Origin: Pseudomonas sp. AB6
GTDB taxonomy: Bacteria; Pseudomonadota; Gammaproteobacteria; Pseudomonadales; Pseudomonadaceae
Reading direction: 5' to 3'
DNA: 64,000 nucleotides
Assembly (NCBI RefSeq): GCF_034314105.1
Contig: NZ_JAVIWJ010000001.1
Location: 4,386,001 to 4,450,000, forward strand
In this document: piece after piece, positions 27,623-37,091 of the stretch
Position numbering within the stretch: position 1 is the stretch's first letter
How the letters are laid out: every line of letters begins with the position of its first letter
Notes under the pieces: generated by a model
What the model was told of the DNA's origin: nothing
The model's input: the letters and a program-made list of their open reading frames with translations, nothing else
Databases searched by the model: none
Program-made: the position numbers and the translations under genes

Positions 27623-29842
27623 ATGAATTCCCTCGAACACCGCCACGTCAAACTGCCCGCCGCCCATGATCATGACCACGGCTGCTGTTCGAGCGCTAGC
27701 GCTCCGGCCATCGTTAAAATCGCTACGTCGTCTGCTTCGGCTGGCCGGCTGAGCAGTTTTCGCATCGAGCAAATGGACTGTCCTACCGAGCAAACCTTGA
27801 TCCAGAACAAACTGGGCAAGCTCGCCGGTGTTCAGCAGTTGGAATTCAACCTGATCAATCGGGTGCTGGCAGTGACCCACGATCTGCCTTGCGTCGATCC
27901 AATCATTGAAGCCATCAAGTCGATAGGCATGCATGCCGAGCCGATTGAGAAGGGCGCTGATCTCGCCGCGCCCACACCGATGCCGCAGAAAAAATCCTGG
28001 TGGCCGCTGGCTGTGTCGGGCGTCGCCGCGTTGGCCTCCGAAGTGATTCACTTTACTCAGTTGGCGCCAACGTGGGTGGTTGCGCTGGTGGCGATCATTG
28101 CGATTTTGAGCGGCGGCCTGAGCACCTACAGAAAGGGCTGGATCGCCCTGAAGAACTTCAACCTGAACATCAATGCGCTGATGAGCATCGCGGTGACCGG
28201 TGCTGTGTTGATTGGGCAGTGGCCAGAAGCGGCCATGGTGATGTTCTTGTTCACCGTGGCGGAACTGATCGAAGCCAAATCCCTGGACCGCGCGCGCAAT
28301 GCCATCGGCGGCCTGATGCAGATGACCCCGGACGTTGCCACCGTGCAACAGGCCGACGGTACCTGGGTTGAGCAAGACGTGAAACACATCGAGCTGGGCG
28401 CTCGTGTACGGATTAAGCCCGGTGAGCGCATTGGTTTGGACGGCGATGTGGTGTCCGGCAGTTCGACCATTGATCAGGCATCTATTACCGGAGAAAGCCT
28501 GCCGGTAGAAAAGACCGTGGGCGATAAAGTCTTCGCGGGCACCCTCAATCAATCGGGCTCACTGGAATATACGGTGACGGCGGCGGCCAACAATTCGACC
28601 TTGGCGCGAATCATCCATGCGGTGGAAGCGGCGCAAGGCTCGCGGGCGCCGACCCAGCGGTTTGTCGACAGCTTCTCGAAAATATACACGCCAGCGGTGT
28701 TTATCTTGGCCTTGGCCGTGGCAATCATCGCGCCGCTGTTCATGGGCGCGGTCTGGTTCGATTGGATCTATCGGGCGCTGGTGCTGTTGGTGGTCGCATG
28801 TCCTTGTGCGCTAGTGATTTCCACCCCGGTGACTATCGTCAGCGGACTGGCTGCCGCAGCGCGCAGAGGGATTTTGGTCAAGGGAGGTGTGTATTTGGAA
28901 AACGGGCATCGGCTCAATTATTTAGCGCTGGATAAAACCGGGACCATCACCCACGGCAAACCGGTGCAGACCGATTTCATGCTGCTTGAGGCGCTGGCGA
29001 ATGATGCTGTCGCCATTGCCGCCAGCCTGGCCAATCGCTCGGACCATCCGGTGTCCCAAGCCATCGCCAAGGCCGCGGATACACAGGGCGTTTCGCTACA
29101 CGACGTGCAGGCGTTCGAGGCGCTAGTGGGTCGTGGAGTGAAGGGCGAAGTCGCGGGTCGGGTTTATTACTTGGGTAACCACCGCCTCGTCGAAGAGCTG
29201 GCGCTGTGTTCCGTCGCACTGGAAGAAAAGCTCGATGCGCTGGAAATCCAAGGCAAAACCGTGGTCCTGCTGTGTGATCAGTCCGGCCCGCTGGCGCTGT
29301 TCGCAGTGGCCGATACGGTCAAGGACAGCTCCCGTGAAGCGATCCGCCAATTGCACGAATTGGGCATCAAAACTGTGATGCTGACTGGCGACAACCCGCA
29401 CACCGCCAAGGCAATTGCCGAGCAAGTAGGGATTGAACAGGCGCAGGGTAATTTATTGCCAGCAGACAAGTTGCAGGCCATTGAGCAGCTTTACGCCAAT
29501 GGCCATCGGGTCGGGATGGTAGGTGACGGCATCAACGATGCCCCGGCGTTGGCGCGGTCGGAGATTGGTTTCGCCATGGCTGCCGCAGGCACCGACACCG
29601 CAATTGAAACTGCGGATGTGGCGTTGATGGACGATGACTTGCGCAAGATCCCGGCGTTTATCCGACTGTCACACCAGACCTCGGCGATTCTGAAGCAGAA
29701 CATCGTGCTGGCGCTGGTGATCAAGGCGGTTTTCCTGGCGATCACCTTCGCGGGCATGGCGACTATGTGGATGGCGGTGTTCGCTGACATGGGTGTGAGT
29801 TTGTTGGTGGTGTTTAACGGTCTGCGGTTGCTCAGAAAATAA
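27623..29842 (+). CDS. cadA: Cd/Zn/Pb-exporting P1B-type ATPase
   Basis: 739 aa from the ATG at 27623 with AAGGACA upstream. The N-terminus has a His/Cys-rich stretch (HDHDHGCCSS) and one HMA-like domain with SFRIEQMDCPTEQTLI. Membrane metal site CPC is in VVACPCALVISTPV; actuator TGES in ITGESLPVEKTVGD; phosphorylation Asp in LDKTGTITHGKP; hinge VGDGINDAPALARS. These define a group-2 (Zn/Cd/Pb) exporter in the inner membrane. Divergent from its regulator cadR. Confidence 0.96.
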   Translation: MNSLEHRHVKLPAAHDHDHGCCSSASAPAIVKIATSSASAGRLSSFRIEQMDCPTEQTLIQNKLGKLAGVQQLEFNLINRVLAVTHDLPCVDPIIEAIKSIGMHAEPIEKGADLAAPTPMPQKKSWWPLAVSGVAALASEVIHFTQLAPTWVVALVAIIAILSGGLSTYRKGWIALKNFNLNINALMSIAVTGAVLIGQWPEAAMVMFLFTVAELIEAKSLDRARNAIGGLMQMTPDVATVQQADGTWVEQDVKHIELGARVRIKPGERIGLDGDVVSGSSTIDQASITGESLPVEKTVGDKVFAGTLNQSGSLEYTVTAAANNSTLARIIHAVEAAQGSRAPTQRFVDSFSKIYTPAVFILALAVAIIAPLFMGAVWFDWIYRALVLLVVACPCALVISTPVTIVSGLAAAARRGILVKGGVYLENGHRLNYLALDKTGTITHGKPVQTDFMLLEALANDAVAIAASLANRSDHPVSQAIAKAADTQGVSLHDVQAFEALVGRGVKGEVAGRVYYLGNHRLVEELALCSVALEEKLDALEIQGKTVVLLCDQSGPLALFAVADTVKDSSREAIRQLHELGIKTVMLTGDNPHTAKAIAEQVGIEQAQGNLLPADKLQAIEQLYANGHRVGMVGDGINDAPALARSEIGFAMAAAGTDTAIETADVALMDDDLRKIPAFIRLSHQTSAILKQNIVLALVIKAVFLAITFAGMATMWMAVFADMGVSLLVVFNGLRLLRK

Positions 29843-29862
29843 GCGTTGCCCATGACATCGTC

Positions 29863-29882
29863 TTCGCAAGCTTGCTTGCGAA
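29863..29882. terminator. Palindrome between convergent cadA and hutG
   Basis: TTCGCAAGC-TT-GCTTGCGAA, then AAAGG. Nine-base perfect arms with a tight loop; a likely stop or an extragenic palindrome of the same class as others here. Confidence 0.5.
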
Positions 29883-29898
29883 AAGGATGACACGGTGT

Positions 29899-30702
29899 TT
29901 AGTTGGAAAATCGCTTCTGGCCCCAGTCAATCATGCCTTGCAGCAGATTTTTCAGAACCTTTTGCGTCGGTTCAGCCAAATCCTTGCGGTAGTTGAACGG
30001 CTCGTATTCTTCCATGTACGTGCTTTGCGCCAGCTCAAGTTGTACGGCGTGGATGTTGTTGGCCGGGTCTCCGTAGTGGCGAGTGATGTGGCCGCCTTTG
30101 AAGCGCCCATTCAGTACGTGGGTGTAATCGGTGGCCGCTGCGCACGTGGCTTGGAGCAAGGTGGCCAGTTCCGTGTCGCAGCTCAGGCCATTGAAAGTGC
30201 CGAGGTTGAAGTCCGGCAAACGGCCTTCAAACAAATGCGGAATCGAGCCCCGGATCGAGTGCGCATCGAACAGCAGCGCATAACCAAAATCGTCGCGTAA
30301 GCGCGCCAACTCTTGTTGCAGCGTCTGGTGATACGGCGTCCATATCTGCGCCAGATACGTTGCGCGTTCTTCGGTGCTGGGCATCTGGTTTTCGCGGAAC
30401 AGCGGCTCGCCGTCGAACAGGATGGCCGGGTACAACCCGGTGGTCGCACCAACGTACAGCGGCTTGTCATCTGACGGTCGATTGAGGTCGATGACGAAGC
30501 GCGAGTATTCAGCGGCCAAGGTGCTGGCGCCCAGTTCTTCGGCGAAGTCATACAGCGTCGGGATGTGCCAGTCGGTGTCCGGCAGGCTGTGCGCCGCGTC
30601 CACCAAGCCTGTTTTCACCGCCGGGGTCAAATTTAACCCGGCGTGGGGCATGCTGATCAGCAGCGGCAACCGGCCACGTTTGAAATTCAGAACCTTGTCC
30701 AC
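29899..30702 (-). CDS. hutG: N-formylglutamate deformylase
   Basis: 267 aa from the GTG at 30702, with AGGAGG five bases upstream. Last step of the five-step histidine pathway: N-formylglutamate to glutamate and formate. Family motifs: PLLISMPHAGLNLTPAV, ADYS-like AAEYSRFVIDLNRPSDD, YGYALLFDAHSIRGSIPHLFEGRLPDFNLGT (Zn ligand His) and GGHITRHYG. Terminal gene of the minus-strand hut run; 53 bases after hutI. Confidence 0.95.
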   Translation of the reverse strand: MDKVLNFKRGRLPLLISMPHAGLNLTPAVKTGLVDAAHSLPDTDWHIPTLYDFAEELGASTLAAEYSRFVIDLNRPSDDKPLYVGATTGLYPAILFDGEPLFRENQMPSTEERATYLAQIWTPYHQTLQQELARLRDDFGYALLFDAHSIRGSIPHLFEGRLPDFNLGTFNGLSCDTELATLLQATCAAATDYTHVLNGRFKGGHITRHYGDPANNIHAVQLELAQSTYMEEYEPFNYRKDLAEPTQKVLKNLLQGMIDWGQKRFSN

Positions 30703-30755
30703 AAGTGCCTCCTGTTAAATAAAACATATGACATTCAATTGTAGGCGCGCATTAC

Positions 30756-31958
30756 TCACACCGACTCAACCCCATGCCGCACGATCCGCTTGTCCAAATC
30801 ACCACCAAGCCAGTAGGCCAAATCCGCTGGTCGTTCGATCTTCCAAGCCACAAAGTCAGCAAACTTGCCCACTTCCAGTGAACCATGGGTGTCGCCCAAT
30901 CCCAATGCTTTAGCGGCGTTGAGAGTCACGCCGGCCAAGGCTTCTTCCGGGGTCATGCGGAACAAGGTGCAGGCCATGTTCAGCATCAATCGCAGGGATA
31001 GCGCGGGCGAGGTGCCGGGGTTCAGATCGGTAGCGATGGCGATATCGACCCCGTGCTTACGCAACGCATCCATCGGCGGTAGTTGGGTTTCCCGAAGAAA
31101 GTAGTACGCGCCAGGCAGCAATACGGCGACGGTTCCGGCAGCGCCCATGGCGATAGCGTCAGCCTCGCTCATGAATTCCAGGTGATCCGCCGACAGCGCC
31201 TGATAGCGCGCCGCAAGACTCGATCCGGCTAAGGATGACAACTGCTCGGCGTGTAACTTCACCGGTAAACCCAGTTCGCCCGCGCAAATGAACACTTGTT
31301 CAACCTGTGCCGGTGAGAACGCCAGGTATTCGCAGAACGCATCCACTGCGTCCACCAAGCCTTCTGCCGCCAATGCCGGGAGCATCACGCTGCAAATGTG
31401 GTGGATGTAGTCGTCGGCGCGATCCTTGTATTCCGGTGGCAATGCGTGGGCCGCCAGGCACGTGCTGCGAACCGTGACCGGAAGCACGGTGCCCAGACGC
31501 CGAATGACCCGCAGGATTTTGCGTTCGCTGGCCAAATCCAGGCCGTAGCCGGACTTGATTTCCACGGTGGTAACGCCGTCGTGTAGCAAACGCTTGAGGC
31601 GTTGTTCGGCGCTGGCGAACAGCTCGTCCTCGCTGGCTGCTCGGGTAGCGCGCACGGTGCTGGCGATTCCTCCGCCTGCCGCCGCGATTTGCGCGTAGCT
31701 CACGCCGTTCAATCGTTGCTCAAACTCGCCACTGCGGTTGCCGCCGAATACGGTGTGAGTGTGACAGTCGATCAAGCCGGGGGTTACCCACGCGCCGTCG
31801 AGGCTGATGACGCTAGTGAAGTCTTCGGTTGGGGCATCGGCTTGCGGCCCAATCCACTCGATGAGTTCGCCTGAGGTGACAATGGCGGCGTTTTCGATAA
31901 TTGAGTAGCTGCCCTGCGCCATCGTCGCTACGTGGCAGTGCTTCCAGAGCGTTTTCAT
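30756..31958 (-). CDS. hutI: Imidazolonepropionase
   Basis: 400 aa. Zn/Fe amidohydrolase converting imidazolonepropionate to formiminoglutamate. Metal ligands are in GLIDCHTHTVFGG, then KSGYGLD, KLHAEQLS and ATDLNPGTSP. Full length. GGAGACCCTAG precedes the ATG at 31958. A family A repeat separates it from hutH, which may set its own expression level. Confidence 0.96.
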   Translation of the reverse strand: MKTLWKHCHVATMAQGSYSIIENAAIVTSGELIEWIGPQADAPTEDFTSVISLDGAWVTPGLIDCHTHTVFGGNRSGEFEQRLNGVSYAQIAAAGGGIASTVRATRAASEDELFASAEQRLKRLLHDGVTTVEIKSGYGLDLASERKILRVIRRLGTVLPVTVRSTCLAAHALPPEYKDRADDYIHHICSVMLPALAAEGLVDAVDAFCEYLAFSPAQVEQVFICAGELGLPVKLHAEQLSSLAGSSLAARYQALSADHLEFMSEADAIAMGAAGTVAVLLPGAYYFLRETQLPPMDALRKHGVDIAIATDLNPGTSPALSLRLMLNMACTLFRMTPEEALAGVTLNAAKALGLGDTHGSLEVGKFADFVAWKIERPADLAYWLGGDLDKRIVRHGVESV

Positions 31959-31982
31959 CTAGGGTCTCCGCAGTCATAACGT

Positions 31983-32060
31983 TAGGAGCCAACAACCTGT
32001 TGGCGAGGCGGTATGTCAGGCATACCGCGTCAGGCTTTCACCAACACGTTGGCTCCTACA
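31983..32060. repeat. Extragenic inverted repeat, family A copy 4
   Basis: TAGGAGCCAACAACCTGTTG on the left and CACGTTGGCTCCTACA on the right between hutI and hutH. The spacer GTCAGGCATACCGCGTCAGG resembles spacers of the other copies. Confidence 0.8.
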
Positions 32061-32068
32061 GGAGTGGT

Positions 32069-33601
32069 TTACAAGCTTGGTAATACGTTCGCCGGGATTA
32101 ACGTGTTCAAGCATTTGGACGCCAACAACTGCATGGCGGCTTCGATGTCTGGCGCAAAAAAACGGTCCTTGTCGTAGAAGGATACTTTGCTGCGCAGGGC
32201 GGTGCGTGCTTGTTCCAGTTTCGGCGAGCTTTTCAAGCCTTCACGAAAGTCCAGACCCTGGCAGGCGGCCAACCATTCCACGGCGAGAATGCCGCGTACA
32301 TTTTCGGCCATTTCCCACAGACGCTTACCCGCAGCCGGTGCCATGGAGACGTGGTCTTCCTGATTGGCTGAAGTTGGAATGCTGTCGACACTGTGCGGAT
32401 GGGCCAAGGCTTTGTTCTCGCTGGCCAGTGCGGCGGCGGTCACTTGGGCAATCATGAAGCCGGAGTTCACGCCGCCATTGGCCACCAGGAACGGCGGCAA
32501 TTGCGACATGTGCTTGTCCATCATCAGCGAGATACGACGCTCGCTAAGGGCACCGATTTCAGCGAAGGCCAAAGCCAGGTTGTCAGCGGCCATCGCCACC
32601 GGTTCGGCGTGGAAGTTACCGCCTGATATCACCTCACCTTCAGCGGCAAATACCAATGGGTTGTCCGATACGGCGTTGGCTTCCACGCCCAGAACTTCAG
32701 CGGCCTGACGCAGTTGAGTCAGGCAGGCGCCCATGACTTGCGGTTGGCAGCGCAGCGAGTACGGGTCTTGGACCTTGTCGCAATCTCGGTGGGAATCAGA
32801 AATCGGGCTGCTGTCGCCTAACAGGTCGCGGTAGCACGCAGCGGCGTCGATTTGGCCGCGTTGGCCCCGGGCTGCGTGAATCCGTGCGTCGAATGGTGCA
32901 CGCGAACCCAACACCGCTTCCACGGTTAACGCACCACAGGCCATCGCAGCGGCGAACAGGTCTTCACTTTCGAACAGACCACGCAACGCGAACGCAGTGG
33001 ACACCTGGGTGCCGTTGAGCAATGCCAAGCCTTCTTTTGCGGCCAGTGTCAGCGGCTTCAACCCGGCTACGGCCAAGGCTTCGGTCGCTTCCAGCCATTC
33101 GCCTTTGTAGCGGGCTTTGCCTTCACCCAGCAGCACCAGTGACATGTGCGCCAAAGGTGCAAGATCGCCCGACGCGCCCACCGAACCCTTGAGTGGAATG
33201 TGCGGGTAAACCTCGGCATTGATCAGCGCGATCAAGGCGTTGATGACCTGACGACGAATACCGGAGAAACCACGGCTGAGGCTGTTGACCTTGAGTACCA
33301 TGACCAGACGCACCAGCTCATCACTGATCGGCTGACCGATCCCGGCGGCATGGGACAACACCAATGAGCGCTGAAGATTTTCCAGATCCTCGCTGGCAAT
33401 GCGCGTCGAGGCCAGCAGACCGAAACCGGTGTTGATACCGTAGGCGGTGCGGTCTTCGGCGAGAATTTGCTCAACACAGGCCACGCTGTTTTCGATCTGC
33501 TGTGAGGCGCTTTCATGCAGGCTAAGGTTGACCGGGTGGTGATAAATCTCACGCAGTTGCGCCAATGTCAGGGTGCCGGGAATCAGGTTAAGCTCAGTCA
33601 C
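32069..33601 (-). CDS. hutH: Histidine ammonia-lyase
   Basis: 510 aa from the GTG at 33601, with GGAG seven bases upstream. Deaminates histidine to urocanate. The electrophilic MIO cofactor forms from Ala143-Ser144-Gly145 in GSVGASGDLAPL. Also present: AYGINTGFGLLAST and the EDHVSMAP loop. This is the true hutH (matching PA5098-type sequence at the N-terminus), here placed directly next to hutI. In P. aeruginosa, by recollection, a second HAL-like gene occupies that position; only one copy occurs in this window. Confidence 0.97.
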   Translation of the reverse strand: MTELNLIPGTLTLAQLREIYHHPVNLSLHESASQQIENSVACVEQILAEDRTAYGINTGFGLLASTRIASEDLENLQRSLVLSHAAGIGQPISDELVRLVMVLKVNSLSRGFSGIRRQVINALIALINAEVYPHIPLKGSVGASGDLAPLAHMSLVLLGEGKARYKGEWLEATEALAVAGLKPLTLAAKEGLALLNGTQVSTAFALRGLFESEDLFAAAMACGALTVEAVLGSRAPFDARIHAARGQRGQIDAAACYRDLLGDSSPISDSHRDCDKVQDPYSLRCQPQVMGACLTQLRQAAEVLGVEANAVSDNPLVFAAEGEVISGGNFHAEPVAMAADNLALAFAEIGALSERRISLMMDKHMSQLPPFLVANGGVNSGFMIAQVTAAALASENKALAHPHSVDSIPTSANQEDHVSMAPAAGKRLWEMAENVRGILAVEWLAACQGLDFREGLKSSPKLEQARTALRSKVSFYDKDRFFAPDIEAAMQLLASKCLNTLIPANVLPSL

Positions 33602-33613
33602 GTTGTTACTCCA

Positions 33614-34441
33614 TCAAATGGTGGCCACCCGCCGTTGTACGAACCGATTTACGTATTCGTCTGCGGGTGAATATAGAATTTCTTTGGGCGTACCCACTTG
33701 GATCAACTGACCGTCCTTAAGGATGGCAATGCGGTTGCCGATGCGCAGTGCTTCGTCAAGATCATGGGTGATGAATACGATGGTTTTGTGCAAGCTGGCT
33801 TGCAGCGCCAGCAGTTGGTCTTGCATCTCGGCGCGGATTAACGGGTCGAGTGCGCTAAAGGCTTCGTCCATCAAAATGATGTCGGTGTCAGCCGCCAATG
33901 CGCGGGCAAGTCCTACGCGCTGACGCATGCCGCCCGACAGCTGATGCGGATATTTATCTTCATAACCCTTGAGGTCCACGGCGCCGATCCAGTGCATCGC
34001 GCGCTCGGCACAGAACGTCTTGGACTCACCACGGACTTTCAAGCCGTACGCCACGTTATCGACTACGGTCTTGTGTGGCAGCAGGCCGAAGCTTTGAAAC
34101 ACCATGCTGATTTTGTGCCGACGAAATTGACGCAAGGCTTCCATGTCGTAGCCAAGGATGTCTTCGCCATCCACCAGAAGCTGCCCGCTGGTAGGGTCGA
34201 TCAGGCGGTTGATGTGACGCACCAATGTCGATTTGCCAGAGCCGGACAACCCCATGATTACAAATATTTCGCCGCTTTCGATAGACAGCGACAGGTCGCT
34301 GACCCCGACTACACAGCCGGTTTGTGCCAATACCTGATCCTTGGATTTGTGGTCTTTAATCATTCGCAGCGCCTCTGTCGAGCGATTGCCGAAGATTTTA
34401 AAGACGTTTCTGACGACGATCTTACTCATCGCTTCGCTCAT
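33614..34441 (-). CDS. hutV: Histidine ABC transporter ATP-binding protein
   Basis: 275 aa of the glycine-betaine (ProV/OpuAA) branch. Walker A GLSGSGKST at 64-72, Q-loop VFQSFGLLPHKTV, signature LSGGMRQRVGLARAL from 168, Walker B IILMDEAFSALD, switch VFITHDLDEAL. It lacks the CBS pair found in ProV, as HutV proteins do. Start overlaps the hutW stop (ATGA); Met5 could also be used. Energises histidine/urocanate import with HutW. Confidence 0.92.
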   Translation of the reverse strand: MSEAMSKIVVRNVFKIFGNRSTEALRMIKDHKSKDQVLAQTGCVVGVSDLSLSIESGEIFVIMGLSGSGKSTLVRHINRLIDPTSGQLLVDGEDILGYDMEALRQFRRHKISMVFQSFGLLPHKTVVDNVAYGLKVRGESKTFCAERAMHWIGAVDLKGYEDKYPHQLSGGMRQRVGLARALAADTDIILMDEAFSALDPLIRAEMQDQLLALQASLHKTIVFITHDLDEALRIGNRIAILKDGQLIQVGTPKEILYSPADEYVNRFVQRRVATI

Positions 34442-35289
34442 TTGGTCGCCTCATGCCGTGGTCGACCGTAGGCCTGCGTGATGCGGTCGATGACCACCGC
34501 GAGAATCACGATGGCCAGACCGGCTTCCAGTCCTTTGCCGACATTGAGAGTTTGAATCCCGACCAGCACGTCTTCACCCAGCCCGCGTGCGCCAATCATT
34601 GAGGCGATCACCACCATCGACAAGGCCATCATCGTGGTCTGGTTGATCCCGGCCATGATGCTCGGCAGCGCCAGCGGCAGTTGTACACCGAACAACTGTT
34701 GCCAGCGATTAGCGCCAAAGGCGTTGATTGCCTCCATGACTTCACCGTCGACCTGACGAATACCCAGATCGGTCAGGCGGATCAGCGGCGGCGCGGCGTA
34801 AATCACTGTGGCAAAAATCGCGGGTACTTTGCCCAAGCCAAACAGCATCAGCACGGGTATGAGGTACACGAAGCTGGGCATGGTCTGCATGATGTCCAGC
34901 AACGGCATCATCACCGACCTAAGTCGGTTGTTGCGCGCCGTCAGGATGCCCAGCGGAATACCAATCGCCACTGAAATAATCGTCGCCACTAGCATCAGGG
35001 CGAGGGTTTGCATCAGTTTGTCCCACAGGCCTACGGCGCCCACCAGGAACAGCAGACCAACAATCACAACTGTCGTGAACAGCTTGCGTGTCGCGTGCCA
35101 GGCAATGCCGCCGACAATCGCTAGCATCAGCCACCATGGCGCCAGGCGCAGCAGGGCTTCAAGGTTGACGATGGCCCACAGCAGGGTGTTTGAGATCTGA
35201 CGAAACACGTCGCCATAGTTAATCACCAGCGTGTCGACCCATCGATTGACCCAGTCAGCGATGGAGAAAGTGAAGCTCTCGGGGAACAT
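34438..35289 (-). CDS. hutW: Histidine ABC transporter permease
   Basis: 283 aa from the ATG at 35289 (MFPESFTFSIADWVNRWVD), the start typical of ProW-like HutW. Six or so membrane helices; the EAA-like loop is EVMEAINAFGANRWQQLFGVQLPLALPSI. The frame stays open for 60 more codons upstream to 35469, including a hydrophobic run LIGLTAVLLLLF. The ribosome site in front of 35289 is weak (GAGAGCC). The binding-protein gene hutX, expected just upstream, is absent. Confidence 0.88.
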   Translation of the reverse strand: MFPESFTFSIADWVNRWVDTLVINYGDVFRQISNTLLWAIVNLEALLRLAPWWLMLAIVGGIAWHATRKLFTTVVIVGLLFLVGAVGLWDKLMQTLALMLVATIISVAIGIPLGILTARNNRLRSVMMPLLDIMQTMPSFVYLIPVLMLFGLGKVPAIFATVIYAAPPLIRLTDLGIRQVDGEVMEAINAFGANRWQQLFGVQLPLALPSIMAGINQTTMMALSMVVIASMIGARGLGEDVLVGIQTLNVGKGLEAGLAIVILAVVIDRITQAYGRPRHEATK

Positions 35290-35479
35290 AGAAGGCTCTC
35301 GATCAAATAGGAGTAGCAAAACGGCGGTCAGGCCGATCAGCTTAGGCGATTCGCGGCGTACTTTGGTTGTCCATGCTTGATTCGTCTTAGACGAAAACAC
35401 GCACAATTCCATCGTCTCAGCCCGCTGAATGGCTTCGGCGTTCACTGTTGTTCCCATTAACGAGTGCATTTTATGGTCG
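35290..35479 (-). other. Gap where hutX would be expected
   Basis: 190 bases between the NCS1 permease stop and hutW. In many pseudomonads the periplasmic binding protein HutX is encoded immediately before hutW. Here only a 60-codon open extension of hutW is seen, with a Lys/Arg patch followed by SPKLIGLTAVLLLLF that looks like a signal-peptide start. It could be a scar from an in-frame loss of hutX or chance. Confidence 0.4.
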
Positions 35480-36949
35480 TCAGTTCATTGCTGTCCGAGC
35501 CCGCGAATGTGTTGCTATTGTTTGCGGGGCATCGGACTCCTCCAGGAGAATCAGCCGGTCAGGAATCGGGCTGTGCCATTTCTTCGCGATCAGGTAATAC
35601 ACGACGGCGGGCACGACCAGCCCAATGATCCATGAAATGTCGGTATCACCCAGGCGCTCGACCAAGGGACCGGTGTAAAACTGAGTGGCAATGAACGGCA
35701 TCTGAATCACCACACCGAACACGTACACACCGATGCCAATCCAGTTCCAGCGACCGTAACGGCCATCGGGATCGGACAGCGCCGGGATGTCGTAGCGTTC
35801 TTTGGTGACGCAATAGAAATCCACCAGGTTGATCGCGCTCCACGGGGTAAAGAACGCCAGCAGAAACAGGATGAACGCCGAGAAATCCTTGAGGAACGAA
35901 TCTTTGCCCGCCAATGCCAACAGTGTGGCGACGCCGACCATGCCGAAAATATAGGCCAGACGCAGGCCAGTGGAGATGTGCCGGCTGCCGCGAAAGCCGC
36001 TGACGATGGTGGCAATCGACATGAAGCTGCCATAGGCGTTGAGGGTGGTGATCGTGACCTTGCCAAACGCGACGCTGAAATACAGCAGAGCCGCAACCAC
36101 TCCTGTGCCGCCGAGGCTGACGATGAACGAGACTTCATGGTGGGCGAAGGACTTACCGGCTAACGCTGCTGCAAACACACCGAACACCATCGACGCCTGC
36201 GCACCGATAACCGACCCCAGGCCAACGGCCCAGAAGGTTTTTACGGCTGAGGTTCTGCGCGGCAAATAGCGCGAATAGTCCGCCACGTAGGGACCAAACG
36301 CGATCTGCCAGGACGCCGACAACGACATCGCTAACAGGAAGCTGGCGAGGGAAAAGTGCTTGTTGCCCAACAGGGCGCCGATATCATTTCCAGCTAGCAG
36401 CGCGCCGAACAGGTAAACAAAGGCGATGATGCCAATCACGCTCGCTATCCGGCCGATCACATGGATGACCCGGTAACCAAAAATGGTCGCCACCACGATC
36501 AGCGCAGCGAAAATAAGGATACCCTGCCAGTCCGGGACGTGAATCAGCTGCGCCACTGCCTGCCCGGCAAGCACCGAACCGCTGGCGGAAAAGCCGATGT
36601 ACATCAAACATACCAACACCAACGGAATCACCGCGCCGTACACGCCAAACTGCACGCGGCTGGAGATCATTTGCGGCAGGCCCAGCTTCGGGCCTTGAGC
36701 CGCGTGCAACGCCATCACGCCGCCGCCCAGCAATTGGCCGATCAGCAAACCCACCAACGACCAGAACACATCACCGCCCAGCACCACGGCCAAGGCCCCG
36801 GTGACGATGGCAGTGACTTGTAGGTTGGCGCCTAGCCACAACGTGAACTGACTGAACAGACGACCGTGTCTTTCAGCGTCCGGAATGTAATCGATCGAAC
36901 GCCTTTCGATCAGGGATTGGTTGGCAACGCGATCATCTGGAACAGCCAT
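35480..36949 (-). CDS. NCS1-family cytosine/purine-type permease of the hut locus
   Basis: 489 aa from the ATG at 36949, behind GAGGTGGTCG. About twelve membrane helices; NCS1 signatures include FTLWLGANLQVTAIVTGAL in helix 1, GLPQMISSRVQFG, GPYVADYSRYLP and a C-terminal FYTGPLVERLGDTDISW. In other pseudomonads the same gene sits next to hutU (PA5099) and is thought to import urocanate or histidine. The name CodB-like describes family only. It probably compensates for part of the import function given the missing hutX and hutT. Confidence 0.88.
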   Translation of the reverse strand: MAVPDDRVANQSLIERRSIDYIPDAERHGRLFSQFTLWLGANLQVTAIVTGALAVVLGGDVFWSLVGLLIGQLLGGGVMALHAAQGPKLGLPQMISSRVQFGVYGAVIPLVLVCLMYIGFSASGSVLAGQAVAQLIHVPDWQGILIFAALIVVATIFGYRVIHVIGRIASVIGIIAFVYLFGALLAGNDIGALLGNKHFSLASFLLAMSLSASWQIAFGPYVADYSRYLPRRTSAVKTFWAVGLGSVIGAQASMVFGVFAAALAGKSFAHHEVSFIVSLGGTGVVAALLYFSVAFGKVTITTLNAYGSFMSIATIVSGFRGSRHISTGLRLAYIFGMVGVATLLALAGKDSFLKDFSAFILFLLAFFTPWSAINLVDFYCVTKERYDIPALSDPDGRYGRWNWIGIGVYVFGVVIQMPFIATQFYTGPLVERLGDTDISWIIGLVVPAVVYYLIAKKWHSPIPDRLILLEESDAPQTIATHSRARTAMN

Positions 36950-37004
36950 GCGACCACCTCTATGGGGGAATGCGGTAGGGACATCAGGGCACAGCGTGAA
37001 AACC

Positions 37005-37082
37005 TGTGGGACCGAATTCATTGGGGAAGCGGCATGTCTGACACACCGCGTTTATCCATTCCCGAATGAATTCGGTCCCACA
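37005..37082. repeat. Extragenic inverted repeat, family B, full copy
   Basis: TGTGGGACCGAATTCATT on the left and AATGAATTCGGTCCCACA on the right, outer arms of 16-18 bases. The spacer holds GGCATGTCTGACACACCGCG. Lies between hutU and the permease gene, upstream of the permease start. Confidence 0.85.
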
Positions 37083-37091
37083 ATGGCGGGG

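Noticed and set aside
27578..28552. 324-codon minus-strand open frame
   Set aside because: Antisense to cadA and His/Gln/Arg-rich as expected of a shadow frame; would also overlap the cadR operator.
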